A DNA stretch of 64,000 bases from Pseudalkalibacillus sp052246725 (GTDB lineage Bacteria; Bacillota; Bacilli; Bacillales; Fictibacillaceae), in assembly GCA_052246725.1 (NCBI GenBank), contig JBQQCL010000003.1; one strand, 5' to 3'. This document shows, one piece after another, positions 19,140-27,101 of this stretch (its first letter is position 1; each line of letters begins with the position of its first letter). A program made the position numbers and the translations under genes. The notes below the pieces were generated by a model, which saw only the letters and a list, made by a program, of their open reading frames with translations, made no database searches and was not told the origin of the DNA.

Positions 19140-19356
19140 GATTTTTTGATGAGTTAAGTTGAAGCGAAAATCGTGACACTCCTGCGGGAAAAGCGAGTCA
19201 AGCGAGACCCCGCAGCAATTATGGATCTTAGACTATAAAAATGACCTTCGACTAAAAAAAACGTCAAAGCCAGTACATCCTGTGCAAGTGAGTGAGGAGG
19301 CTTGCGGATGCCCGCTGAAAGGGAGTGAATTTCGCAAAAAGTATAACAAAGTCTTT
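19140..19356. repeat. GC-rich intergenic repeat, copy 1
   Basis: This stretch begins with GACACTCCTGCGGGAAAAGC and ends with CCCGCTGAAAGGGAGTGAAT. Its ends form an inverted repeat (TTCAC-CTCC type). It shares the words ACATCCTGTGCAAGTGAG and GAGGAGGCTTG with the copy at 47.1 kb. The 19.08-19.43 kb gap holds no gene. Confidence 0.75.
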
Positions 19357-19428
19357 TTATAAGGCACGTTTAATTTTTCTCTTCCTATTATATCCTTTAA
19401 TCCTATAAATGAAAATGAATGTGCATTC

Positions 19429-20103
19429 TTAGGGTGATACCTTCTCAATACACTCGGGAACGTCATTACGCGGTGAATTCACGATGGTCGGTACATCATA
19501 AGCCTTCATTTTTGAAGCCTCAAACGGTTTCATCATATCAACTAACGCATCAGTCTCTCCGTCCCATTGGAGCCATCTCGAATAGTCCTCTTTCATTAAG
19601 ATGACAGGCATCCGATTGTGAATATTCGCCATCAGTTCATTAGGCTCTGTCGTCAGGATCGTACACGTATGAACAGGAGTCCCTTTATCATCCTTCCACT
19701 TTTCCCATAATCCTGCAAAGGCAAAGGGCATTTCATTTTTCATTTTTATGTATTTCGGTTGTTTCTGCTTTCCTTCTTTTTTCCATTCAAAAAATCCATC
19801 CGCCGGGATCAGGCATCTCCTTTTTTTGAAGGCATGCTTAAAACTTGGTTTTTCAGGCACTGTTTCCGCTCTAGCATTGATCAATTTGTGCCCGATTGTG
19901 GGGTCTTTTGCCCAGAAAGGAACCAATCCCCATTTTAAAAAACCTGCCCTCCGCTTATCACCATTTGATACAATAGCCAGGATCTCTTGCGATGGTGCGA
20001 TATTATATCGTGCAGGCAGATCAAGCTCCGAGGCGAATTCGTCAATTTCAAACCAATCCATCAGTAGATCGATTTCAGCTGTCAACGTAAAGCGTCCACA
20101 CAT
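19429..20103 (-). CDS. SRAP (YedK/HMCES) family DNA-protein crosslink enzyme
   Basis: SRAP proteins shield abasic sites in single-stranded DNA by forming a thiazolidine crosslink with the N-terminal cysteine. The start was set to the ATG followed directly by TGT, because the family needs Cys at position 2 after Met removal (MCGRFTL). The 224-residue protein keeps the Asn of RYNIAPSQ, the INARAET motif, the ADGFFEW segment and the HNRMPVIL motif with the active His. Upstream in-frame codons are rejected for this reason. No SOS box was seen. Confidence 0.93.
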   Translation of the reverse strand: MCGRFTLTAEIDLLMDWFEIDEFASELDLPARYNIAPSQEILAIVSNGDKRRAGFLKWGLVPFWAKDPTIGHKLINARAETVPEKPSFKHAFKKRRCLIPADGFFEWKKEGKQKQPKYIKMKNEMPFAFAGLWEKWKDDKGTPVHTCTILTTEPNELMANIHNRMPVILMKEDYSRWLQWDGETDALVDMMKPFEASKMKAYDVPTIVNSPRNDVPECIEKVSP

Positions 20104-20239
20104 ATATAGTTCCACCTTTCCTCATTTAACAGTTTAGCCTGACTTGGTCGTTATTTAACCATGTTATAGAAATCTCATGTTTTGACAAGTCTTTTGCTTT
20201 GTGATTTGTCAGGAAAGGGAGCTTTCTTTTTTAAATGTA

Positions 20240-20645
20240 GGCTGTTTTCGCAAACTTTGTTGCTCTTGCACTTAAAGAAAGTATAAAATACTTTCTTCAG
20301 TATAAGGGCAACTAAGGCTCGACCTACAAAAGGCTTGGTCTCGCCAAGTTTTCTTTAAAAGTCGTTGATTTCCGCTCCAGGATGCTCGCTTTCCGCGGGG
20401 CGTGCGGTGAGCCCACTCGTCGCCTTGCGACCTCAGGAGTCTCCTTTTCAAGGAAGCATTTGTGCTCCTGCGTCTACAAGAAAGTCCTGTCGAAGCGAGC
20501 TTCCTCGTCGCATGCCTTGCGAGGAGATTATTCAGGTAGTAGGCACGCTGATCCCGCAGGGGTCTCGCACCTTGCTCTCCAATCAACTTGCACATGGTGA
20601 GTTTTTAAAAATGACTCAAAAGCAACAATCTTTTAGAAAAGAGCC
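20240..20645. mobile_element. Non-autonomous element with terminal inverted repeats, copy 1
   Basis: About 406 bp, inverted relative to copies at 25.7 and 51.8 kb. The ends start GGCTGTTTTC and GGCTCTTTTC and share TTGTTGCT, forming an imperfect inverted repeat of about 30 bp. The interior carries palindromic GC-rich words (CTCCTGCGGGA, CCCCGCGGAAAGCGAGCATC) and a copy of the 95-bp hairpin element. No transposase; open frames across it are chance. It fills most of the 20.1-20.7 kb gap. Confidence 0.8.
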
Positions 20646-20657
20646 TAAATGTAAAAG

Positions 20658-20690
20658 GAAAAGCACCCCCGGCTATTGCCGAGGATGCCT
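20658..20690 (-). terminator. Intrinsic terminator of sspE
   Basis: Minus strand GGCATCCTCGGC, AATA loop, GCCGGGGGTGC, then TTTT. Confidence 0.85.
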
Positions 20691-20702
20691 TGTGGAAGGT
20701 AA

Positions 20703-21050
20703 CTATTTGTTACGCTGTTGTTGCTGCTGTTGAGCTTTTTGTTGAGCTTGCTGGTTTTGACGACGCACTTCTTGAGCGTTAGTCATTTCGCTGCCGAATT
20801 CAGCATTGTATTGACCAGCTTGTTGTTGTTGACCAGCTTGCTGTTGCCCAGCTTGTTGTTGAGCTTTTTGTTGAGCTTGCTGGTTTTGACGACGTACTTC
20901 TTGAGCGTTAGTCATTTCGCTGCCGAATTCAGCATTGTATTGACCAGCTTGTTGTTGTTGACCAGCTTGCTGTTGAGCGTTTTGTTGTTTCACATGCTGA
21001 ATGTTTGTTCCAGCTTGTGTCTGTTGTCCTGGCTTTTGTTGTTTTGCCAT
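20703..21050 (-). CDS. sspE: Gamma-type small acid-soluble spore protein
   Basis: SspE is an amino-acid store in the spore core that is degraded at germination. The 115-residue protein is almost only Gln, Ala, Asn and Gly and contains two near-identical 43-residue repeats, each with the germination protease site EFGSEMTNAQ and the RRQNQQAQQ tail. The DNA repeat has an exact period of 129 bp. The start is the ATG after GGAGGTGAGACTC; upstream in-frame codons lack support. Expression is expected in the forespore; I could not place a sigma-G promoter with confidence. Confidence 0.95.
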   Translation of the reverse strand: MAKQQKPGQQTQAGTNIQHVKQQNAQQQAGQQQQAGQYNAEFGSEMTNAQEVRRQNQQAQQKAQQQAGQQQAGQQQQAGQYNAEFGSEMTNAQEVRRQNQQAQQKAQQQQQQRNK

Positions 21051-21213
21051 GAGTCTCACCTCCACATGAGTTAATTTAACCATCAAGAAGGTGTGTTATC
21101 CGACAAATTGAGATGTACCATTTACCATACATAATCTCTAATTTGAAGGATAGATTAAATTCAATATGCACAGGGTAAAAGTAAACTAAAGCCACGAAAA
21201 AGGAGGTAACACC

Positions 21214-21438
21214 ATGTATGTAGGAAGAGACATGTCGGAATTATCAACGCTCTCGACGGAAGAATGGACTGACAAAGAATTGGCGTTCTTCCATCATTCA
21301 TTGCAGCAAATGACTCCTTATTTGAATAGTGAAGGAACATCAATCCATCAAGATATCATTGAGGAAATCGAAAAACGGGGCGGCTTGCATCGGGATGAAG
21401 CGGATTGGAGTCACGGCACACGCCCGAATTATGAATAA
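21214..21438 (+). CDS. yfhS: Small conserved protein, YfhS position
   Basis: A 74-residue acidic protein with a strong ribosome binding site (AAAGGAGG). It has no membrane segment or known motif. It lies between sspE and the SDR/mutY genes, where B. subtilis has yfhS, and its length is similar; the function is unknown. The name rests mainly on synteny. Confidence 0.7.
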   Translation: MYVGRDMSELSTLSTEEWTDKELAFFHHSLQQMTPYLNSEGTSIHQDIIEEIEKRGGLHRDEADWSHGTRPNYE

Positions 21439-21445
21439 ACGATGG

Positions 21446-21540
21446 TAAAGAAAACTTGGCTCAGCCAAGCCTTGGCGTTGGCTGAGCCTTAGTTGCGCTT
21501 CTACTGAAGAAAGTATTTTATACTTTCTTTAAGTGTAAAA
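21446..21540 (+). repeat. 95-bp hairpin element, copy A
   Basis: Starts TAAAGAAAACTTGGC and ends TTTCTTTAAGTGTAAAA. It contains nested inverted repeats (CTTGGC/GCCAAG, GAAAGTAT/ATACTTTC). It sits just after the yfhS stop codon. Confidence 0.8.
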
Positions 21541-21574
21541 ACAGCTGGACCCACTTAGGAGTCCAGCTGTTTGC
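21541..21574 (+). terminator. Hairpin after yfhS
   Basis: ACAGCTGGAC paired with GTCCAGCTGT followed by TTGCTT; a likely terminator for yfhS. Confidence 0.6.
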
Positions 21575-21678
21575 TTGCATACGGCTGAAATTGGTCTTGA
21601 TACTGCCGAATGGGCATCTAGCGACCAAACGAGCGTACCTGACAAAATTCGCGCGCCGTGACACGACAGCGTCAAACC

Positions 21679-22437
21679 TCAGCTGTTCGAGTACGATTGG
21701 CCGCCATCCACGTTCAAAGTCGCTCCTACGACCCAGCTTGCGCGATCTGATGCTAAAAATGTAACGACATCTGCGATTTCCTCTGTCTTTCCAAAGCGTC
21801 CGCCAGGAATTTCATCTTTTACAAATTGTTTGATCTTCTCAGGATTTTCATCAAGTCTTTTTTGCCAATTTCCAGTCGGATGCAGGATGGCTCCAGGTGC
21901 CACGCCAATGACCCTGATTCCATAGCTGATCGCTTCCTCAGCTAATGCTTTCGTGAAGCTGATCATTGCAGCTTTCGAACTGTTATAGGTCGGTTTGCCG
22001 CCGGATTCACGACCGTAGATGCTTGAGATGTTGATGATCGAGCCTTGCTTATGTTCCTTCATCTTTTGCACCGCTAGTTTACTGAAATGGACAGCTGAAT
22101 GGAAGTTCAACTCCATCGCCTCTCGAAACTGTTTTACGCTTGTTTCTTCAATGCTTCCGCCGTTACTGCCGCCTGCATTGTTCACTAAAATATCGATGCT
22201 TCCATGCTCAGCAATGAATTGATCAAAGATTTTTTCACGGACCTTCTCATCGGTCAGATCTCCCTGATAAATCGAAATCCTTTCGTGTTCTTGCTTCATT
22301 TTTTCAAGATCCTCTTCACCTCTTGCACAAATTCCAACATTTACGCCTTCTGCCAGTAAGCCTTCAGCAATCGCTTTTCCGATGCCTTTCGAGCCTCCAG
22401 TGACGAGTGCTGTTTTGTTTTTAAGATGCAGGTCCAA
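21679..22437 (-). CDS. Short-chain dehydrogenase/reductase (SDR)
   Basis: A 252-residue classical SDR with the cofactor motif TGGSKGIG, the NNAGG motif, the catalytic Ser of ISSIYG and the YNSSK Tyr-Lys pair, and a C-terminal LNVDGGQ like 3-oxoacyl-ACP reductases. The substrate is unknown. The start is TTG, 8 nt after AAAGGAGAG. It lies 3 bp after mutY and is likely cotranscribed with it. In B. subtilis this slot holds fabL, but the sequence looks like a generic FabG-type SDR, so no symbol is given. Confidence 0.88.
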   Translation of the reverse strand: MDLHLKNKTALVTGGSKGIGKAIAEGLLAEGVNVGICARGEEDLEKMKQEHERISIYQGDLTDEKVREKIFDQFIAEHGSIDILVNNAGGSNGGSIEETSVKQFREAMELNFHSAVHFSKLAVQKMKEHKQGSIINISSIYGRESGGKPTYNSSKAAMISFTKALAEEAISYGIRVIGVAPGAILHPTGNWQKRLDENPEKIKQFVKDEIPGGRFGKTEEIADVVTFLASDRASWVVGATLNVDGGQSYSNS

Positions 22438-22440
22438 TCT

Positions 22441-23538
22441 TCACTCTCCTTTCCATAAGGCAGCGATTTTTTGATGTGGTACAGGTAAAGGATACGACTC
22501 CAGTTGTTTTTTCGAAACGAGCTTAGGTTCTTCTATAGGTTCGTTTGTCGTAAACGTGCCAGAATAAACCGTGATATTCCACGTCAGATGCGAAAAGATA
22601 TGGCGGAAGCTGAGCAATTGGTCGTTTAAATTGGCTTGAATAGGGTATTTTTCTTCTAAGTGAGCTTTGAGCTGATCTTTTTGTGGAAGATCATATCCGC
22701 TCCCTGTCTCATGGTTAGGAAACTGCCATAAATTTGCAAGCAAACCTGTAGATGGTCTTTTTTCAATGATCGTTTCACCTTGCTCATTTTCAAGCAGTGC
22801 AACAGCGATCGGTAAGGTTTTGTTTTTGAGTTTTTTCTTTTTGACAGGCAGTTCGTCCTGTAATCCTTCATCAAATGCTTTACAATACGATTGGACAGGG
22901 CATAACAGGCATGTCGGATTCTTAGGGGTACAAATGGTTGCACCCAATTCCATCAGACCTTGATTGAAATAAGATGGATTTTCTTTAGAAATGAGGATCC
23001 GTACAGCTTCTTCAAAGATTTTCCGAGTTTGAGGCTTTGCGATGTCCTCATCGATCAATAAAATTCTTGAAAGGACCCGCATGACATTGCCGTCGACAGC
23101 AGGTTCCGGCAGGCCGAATGCAATGCTTGCGATTGCTCCTGCTGTATAAGGACCGACACCTTTTAATGACTGGATGTCTTTCGGTCGGTCGGGCACAATG
23201 CCTTGATATTTTTCTTCGACTTCACGGACGGCAGCTTGAAGATTTCTGGCCCGGGAGTAGTACCCTAGACCTTCCCATGCCTTCAGCACTTTTTCTTCAT
23301 CTGCGTTCGAAAGTGCCGTGACAGTCGGAAACATTTCCATGAAACGTTCAAAATAAGGGATTACTGTATCGACTCGGGTTTGCTGAAGCATGATTTCAGA
23401 CACCCAGATTTTATAAGGATCCCGTTCCCTTCTCCATGGTAAGTCTCTGTAATCCGTTTCATACCAGGAGAGCAAATCGGATTGGAAAGCTTCTATATCG
23501 ATTGTCAAATCAAGTTCGTCTTTCAAATTTATAGGCAA
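22441..23538 (-). CDS. mutY: A/G-specific adenine glycosylase MutY
   Basis: MutY removes adenine mispaired with 8-oxoguanine. The 365-residue protein has the catalytic Glu in WVSEIMLQQT, the helix-hairpin-helix LKGVGPYTAGAI, the catalytic Asp in AVDGNVMRV, and the four-cysteine iron-sulfur motif CTPKNPTCLLCPVQSYC, followed by a NUDIX-like C-terminal domain that recognises 8-oxoG. The start is TTG, 7 nt after GGAGG. Confidence 0.96.
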   Translation of the reverse strand: MPINLKDELDLTIDIEAFQSDLLSWYETDYRDLPWRRERDPYKIWVSEIMLQQTRVDTVIPYFERFMEMFPTVTALSNADEEKVLKAWEGLGYYSRARNLQAAVREVEEKYQGIVPDRPKDIQSLKGVGPYTAGAIASIAFGLPEPAVDGNVMRVLSRILLIDEDIAKPQTRKIFEEAVRILISKENPSYFNQGLMELGATICTPKNPTCLLCPVQSYCKAFDEGLQDELPVKKKKLKNKTLPIAVALLENEQGETIIEKRPSTGLLANLWQFPNHETGSGYDLPQKDQLKAHLEEKYPIQANLNDQLLSFRHIFSHLTWNITVYSGTFTTNEPIEEPKLVSKKQLESYPLPVPHQKIAALWKGE

Positions 23539-23735
23539 CTTTAATCCTCCATCGCGATAGTATATTGAGAATATGAGGCAATAGCGCTGTCTCGTCCTAA
23601 ACTATACTATAAAGTACTGAGAATGATAAAATGATTAACAATTCCTGAACCAATCGAACTTGAATTTTTGGATACACTAAGAATAGACCGAATATGAATG
23701 AAATCGTTTTTTTCTGAGGAGGCTTCATCAATAGA

Positions 23736-24719
23736 ATGGATACAGGTACACATATCGTAATGGGTATCGCAATAGGTGGACTCGCCACCCTGGATCCGGT
23801 TATTGCGCAGGATCCTCTAACGACACAGACCGTTTTAATCGGGACGATCATTGGTTCCAATGCTCCCGATTTTGATACCGTATTAAAATTAAAAAATAAT
23901 GCCGTTTATTTGCGGAACCACCGTGGTATTACGCACTCGATCCCGGCGGTAGTGCTCTGGCCTCTCTTGATTGTAGGATGTCTGGAATTGTTTTTCCCTG
24001 GAGCGAATATGCTGCACGTGTGGTTATGGACGTTCTTATCCGTATTCCTGCATGTGTTCGTCGACATTTTTAATGCATACGGCACCCAGGCAATGCATCC
24101 CTTTTCAAAAAAGTGGATTGCTCATGGGATGATCAATATATTTGATCCGTTCATATTCGCTGCGCATATTCTTGGTTTTATCCTTTGGTACCAGGGCTTC
24201 CACCCGGGCTACACATTTTTGACGATTTATATCGTGCTGTTCGGTTATTATATTTGGCGTTACCTTGCAAAAAGGCAGACGATAAAGATGGTCAAAGAGG
24301 AAGTTCCGGATGCTACAAAAGTCATCGTGTGTCCGACTATGCGCTGGGGGCAAAAGCACGTTGCAGTCATGAGCCCCGGTCAATTCCATGTCATTGAGGT
24401 AAAAAATGACCAGCTGACGATCCACGATGTCTATGACCGAAAACCAGTTCCGAAAAATCCGATTTTAGACGAAGCCGTCAAAGACTCAAACCTTGCTGCC
24501 TTCTTGTCCTTCTCTCCTGTTTATCGTTGGGAAGTGGAAGAAGAGGTTGATGGATATGAAGTGCGTTTCATCGATTTAAGATATCGTTCCAAAGGGCACT
24601 ATCCATTCGTCGCTGTCGTGAAATTGGATGAAGAACTTAACATCACCAGTTCTTTTACAGGCTGGGTTTACAGTGAAAAAACATTACGGCGCAAATTGGA
24701 TGTCGCCACGACGAATTAA
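23736..24719 (+). CDS. yfhP: Membrane-bound metal-dependent hydrolase, YfhP/YdjM family
   Basis: A 327-residue protein with the N-terminal metal-ligand motif MDTGTHIVMG, the APDFDTV and HRGITHS motifs with conserved Asp and His, and about four membrane helices before a cytosolic C-terminal domain. The family is annotated as membrane-bound metal-dependent hydrolases; the substrate is unknown. It is divergent from mutY, as in B. subtilis. Confidence 0.9.
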   Translation: MDTGTHIVMGIAIGGLATLDPVIAQDPLTTQTVLIGTIIGSNAPDFDTVLKLKNNAVYLRNHRGITHSIPAVVLWPLLIVGCLELFFPGANMLHVWLWTFLSVFLHVFVDIFNAYGTQAMHPFSKKWIAHGMINIFDPFIFAAHILGFILWYQGFHPGYTFLTIYIVLFGYYIWRYLAKRQTIKMVKEEVPDATKVIVCPTMRWGQKHVAVMSPGQFHVIEVKNDQLTIHDVYDRKPVPKNPILDEAVKDSNLAAFLSFSPVYRWEVEEEVDGYEVRFIDLRYRSKGHYPFVAVVKLDEELNITSSFTGWVYSEKTLRRKLDVATTN

Positions 24720-24721
24720 AA

Positions 24722-24765
24722 ATAAAGAAAACTTGGCAATGCCAAGCCTTTGGCCCAGGCTGAGC
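24722..24765 (+). repeat. 95-bp hairpin element, truncated copy B
   Basis: TAAAGAAAACTTGGCAATGC through GGCTGAGCTG. Only the left half of the element is present, 2 bp after the yfhP stop codon. Confidence 0.7.
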
Positions 24766-24767
24766 TG

Positions 24768-24812
24768 AAAAGGCTGGTCCGGACGTTTCCTCTCGTCTGG
24801 ATCAGCCTTTCA
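24768..24812 (+). terminator. Terminator after yfhP
   Basis: AAAGGCTGGTCCGGACG pairs with CGTCTGGATCAGCCTTT, a 17-base arm with few mismatches, followed by a weak T-rich tract. Confidence 0.7.
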
Positions 24813-24916
24813 TTTCTCTGTCCATTTTCGCGAAATCACTGATAAATTTTGATTTTTCACCAATAAAATCTAGACTTGCACCGATATCGACGTTCAACAG
24901 TCTCATCAAACCTTGC

Positions 24917-25180
24917 TCAGTGCTTCGGTCCTTTTTTCAATAGGTGCTGGAATTTGGGATTCGCACTGAAATACTCGTGGAGTTTATCGCCGAAACGCAT
25001 GATCCACTCACGAACGATCCGTTCAGTCACTTCTTGACCTTTGTAGCTGCGCCCCGCACGTGCACGTGTCGCTTCGAAATCTTCCCATAACGCTTCCACC
25101 CAGCTTCGCGCATCTTCATACGTCAAATGTGGATTCTTTCTCCTTAATTCTTCAGCTAGATCATGAAAGGTTTCTTCCAT
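24917..25180 (-). CDS. yfhJ: WVELL-type small protein YfhJ
   Basis: An 87-residue soluble protein with the family motif ARSWVEALWEDFEATRARAG (WVELL in most members, WVEAL here) and a C-terminal VREWIMRFGDKLHEY helix. The function is unknown. The start is the ATG with GAGG 8 nt away; an upstream extension is unsupported. It is divergent from sspK as in B. subtilis. Confidence 0.85.
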   Translation of the reverse strand: MEETFHDLAEELRRKNPHLTYEDARSWVEALWEDFEATRARAGRSYKGQEVTERIVREWIMRFGDKLHEYFSANPKFQHLLKKGPKH

Positions 25181-25275
25181 TGTCCTTTCCTCGCTTCCCA
25201 TGTAAATAATTCCCCGACATATTGGCAGACCATTCATCCAATACTAAAAATATCGTTTAGAAAGGAGTGTTACCA

Positions 25276-25419
25276 ATGCGCAATAAAGCAAAAAACTTTC
25301 CTAATCGCAAGTCTCCTGACGGCGAAGCCCGTGCTAAGGATGAATATGCGTCTAAACGTGCTGATGGTTCGATCCAGACTCAACCCCAAGAACGAATGAG
25401 TCGTTCCAATCGATCCTAA
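25276..25419 (+). CDS. sspK: Small acid-soluble spore protein K
   Basis: A 47-residue basic protein (MRNKAKNFPN start, then GEARAKDEYASKRADGS and QPQERM) that matches SspK, a minor spore core protein made in the forespore. The start follows AAAGGAGTG by 8 nt. It is too short for most gene callers. Confidence 0.9.
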   Translation: MRNKAKNFPNRKSPDGEARAKDEYASKRADGSIQTQPQERMSRSNRS

Positions 25420-25446
25420 AGCTACCTTGTGAGGAGGTGTCAACTC

Positions 25447-25605
25447 ATGGCAAAAGACAACCGCGACAGGCTGCATCCTGCCTATGAAGATCCATTTCAA
25501 TCACCTCGATCAAACCCTAAGCACTCGTTTCATCAAGTCAATGGTGAAACCGAGCGAAGCTTGCATAACCATGTTTTGAAAGTTGAAACACGTAAGCGTT
25601 CCTAG
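25447..25605 (+). CDS. YpzG-like small protein
   Basis: A 52-residue protein with the FQSPRSNPKHS and QVNGETE motifs of the YpzG family, which occurs in spore formers and has no known function. The ribosome binding site is GAGGAGG. It is 27 bp after sspK and is probably cotranscribed with it. Confidence 0.8.
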   Translation: MAKDNRDRLHPAYEDPFQSPRSNPKHSFHQVNGETERSLHNHVLKVETRKRS

Positions 25606-25627
25606 ATAAGTGCTTATTTAAAGGCTC

Positions 25628-25698
25628 TGACTCATCGGGCATAGACGGTTACCTGAACAACAGGAAATCATTACACCATGAGTCATCCTTTTTTATTT
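25628..25698 (+). terminator. Terminator after sspK-ypzG-like pair
   Basis: TGACTCAT pairs with ATGAGTCA across a loop of about 42 nt, followed by a run of T. Confidence 0.55.
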
Positions 25699-25699
25699 T

Positions 25700-26008
25700 G
25701 GCTGTTTTCTAAAAGATTGTTGCTTTTGAGTTTTTTTAAAACTCACCTTGTGCAAGTTGATTGGAGAGCAAGGTGCGAGACTCCTGCGGGACGGCGGGAC
25801 AGGTGAGACCATTCAATGTCGCAAGGCGACGAGTGGGCTCACCGCACGCCCCGCGGAAAGCGAGCATCCTGGAGCGGAAATCAACGACTTTTAAAGAAAA
25901 CTTGGCGAGACCAAGCTTTTGTAGGTCGAGCCTTAGTTGCCCTTATACTGAAGAAAGTATTTTATACTTTCTTTAAGTGCAAGTGCAACAAAGTTTGCGA
26001 AAACAGCC
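25700..26008. mobile_element. Non-autonomous element with terminal inverted repeats, copy 2
   Basis: A shorter (about 309 bp) copy with ends GGCTGTTTTCTAAAAG and its inverted partner GCGAAAACAGCC. It lacks roughly 95 bp of the interior of the copies at 20.2 and 51.8 kb. It fills the gap between the YpzG-like gene and yfhH. Confidence 0.8.
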
Positions 26009-26015
26009 TTTATTT

Positions 26016-26333
26016 TTAAGCCTTATTTTTACGGAGCATGGAGATTGGAAATGCTTCAAGATCCTTATTATCATTACGGTATCCCCAAGCAAAAACTCCA
26101 TTCATATATGAAATTTCAAACATACTGCCAGGGTCATTTGCCAGCTCGTATACCTCACCTTTTTTATAATCAGATGGGTCAAGCAGGTAGCTCTTCGCCA
26201 TCGCGATCTTCCGTTCATACACTGCAACCTCATTCACAATACCATGCTGCTCTGCTTTTCTGGCTTTCTCCGTCAAACTTCTGATTTCTTCATGTATTTC
26301 AAACTCACTCATATCACTGAATAATCTACTCAT
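26016..26333 (-). CDS. yfhH: YfhH (DUF1811) family protein
   Basis: A 105-residue protein with an N-terminal helical hairpin (about residues 8-50) and a C-terminal SH3-like barrel (KKGEVYELANDPGSMFEISY, ending AFPISMLRK). The family is found in Bacillales and has no known function. The ribosome binding site is AGGAGGG. Confidence 0.9.
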   Translation of the reverse strand: MSRLFSDMSEFEIHEEIRSLTEKARKAEQHGIVNEVAVYERKIAMAKSYLLDPSDYKKGEVYELANDPGSMFEISYMNGVFAWGYRNDNKDLEAFPISMLRKNKA

Positions 26334-26383
26334 TCTAACTTCCCTCCTGAATTCATCCTAAGGTAATTTTGCCCTAAAGAAAA

Positions 26384-26399
26384 ATTATGCTAGCATAAT
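26384..26399. promoter_or_regulatory. 16-bp perfect palindrome in divergent promoter region
   Basis: ATTATGCTAGCATAAT lies between yfhH (minus) and the SDR gene (plus). Each strand carries CATAAT, which resembles a -10 element, so it could be an operator or overlapping promoters. Confidence 0.35.
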
Positions 26400-26429
26400 G
26401 GAGAATCCGATTTCAAGGAGTGTTCCATC

Positions 26430-27101
26430 ATGAAAAACATATTGATTACCGGAGCCGGAACAGGACTTGGCGAAAGCCTTGCCGTTCAATATAGTGCTGA
26501 AGGCAATCATGTCTATTTAGTCGGCCGCCGATTAGAAACACTTGAACAGGTTGAAAAACACATAAAAGATGCTGGTGAAAAAGCAACGAGCATTGTCTGT
26601 GACATCACCGATCACCGAGAAGTCCAGAGCACTATCCAGTCACTTTTAAAATCAACGACAATCGATATCCTCATTAACAACGCTGGAACAGGCTGCTTCG
26701 GTCCTCTCAATTCCTACTCGAATGAAGAGATCGACCAAGTGCTGGCAACGAACGTCAAAGGCACAATCAACTTGACGAGATCCGTAATGCCACGGTTCAT
26801 CGAGCAAGGCGAAGGACAAATCATGAATATCATTTCGACAGCTGGATTACGTGGTAAGAAAAATGAATCCGTTTATGTGTCAAGTAAATTCGCTGTCAGA
26901 GGTTTTACTGAAAGTCTGATCAAAGAGCTTGAAGGGACGAACATCAAGGCGACTGCCGTCTATATGGGCGGAATGGACACGCCATTTTGGGATGAAACTG
27001 ACCATATCACGGACCGCTCCCGCCTAAAAAGCCCGGATGAAGTCGCTAAGCTCATCATCGAACAGAACACTGGACAGGCAGAGATTTTCATCGATCGTTA
27101 A
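26430..27101 (+). CDS. Short-chain dehydrogenase/reductase (SDR)
   Basis: A 223-residue classical SDR with TGAGTGLG, NNAGTG, catalytic Ser in NIISTAG and YVSSK. The short C-terminus ends in IFIDR. Substrate unknown. It follows AAGGAG by 9 nt. Its 3' end overlaps the convergent recX gene by 14 bp. Confidence 0.88.
   Translation: MKNILITGAGTGLGESLAVQYSAEGNHVYLVGRRLETLEQVEKHIKDAGEKATSIVCDITDHREVQSTIQSLLKSTTIDILINNAGTGCFGPLNSYSNEEIDQVLATNVKGTINLTRSVMPRFIEQGEGQIMNIISTAGLRGKKNESVYVSSKFAVRGFTESLIKELEGTNIKATAVYMGGMDTPFWDETDHITDRSRLKSPDEVAKLIIEQNTGQAEIFIDR

Noticed and set aside
20272..20733. Small proteins on both strands in the 20.2-20.7 kb gap
   Set aside because: They fall inside the repeated element, recur wherever it does and lack ribosome binding sites.
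21679..22437. fabL by synteny
   Set aside because: The place matches fabL of B. subtilis, but the protein has a generic FabG-type SDR sequence, so only the family is given.
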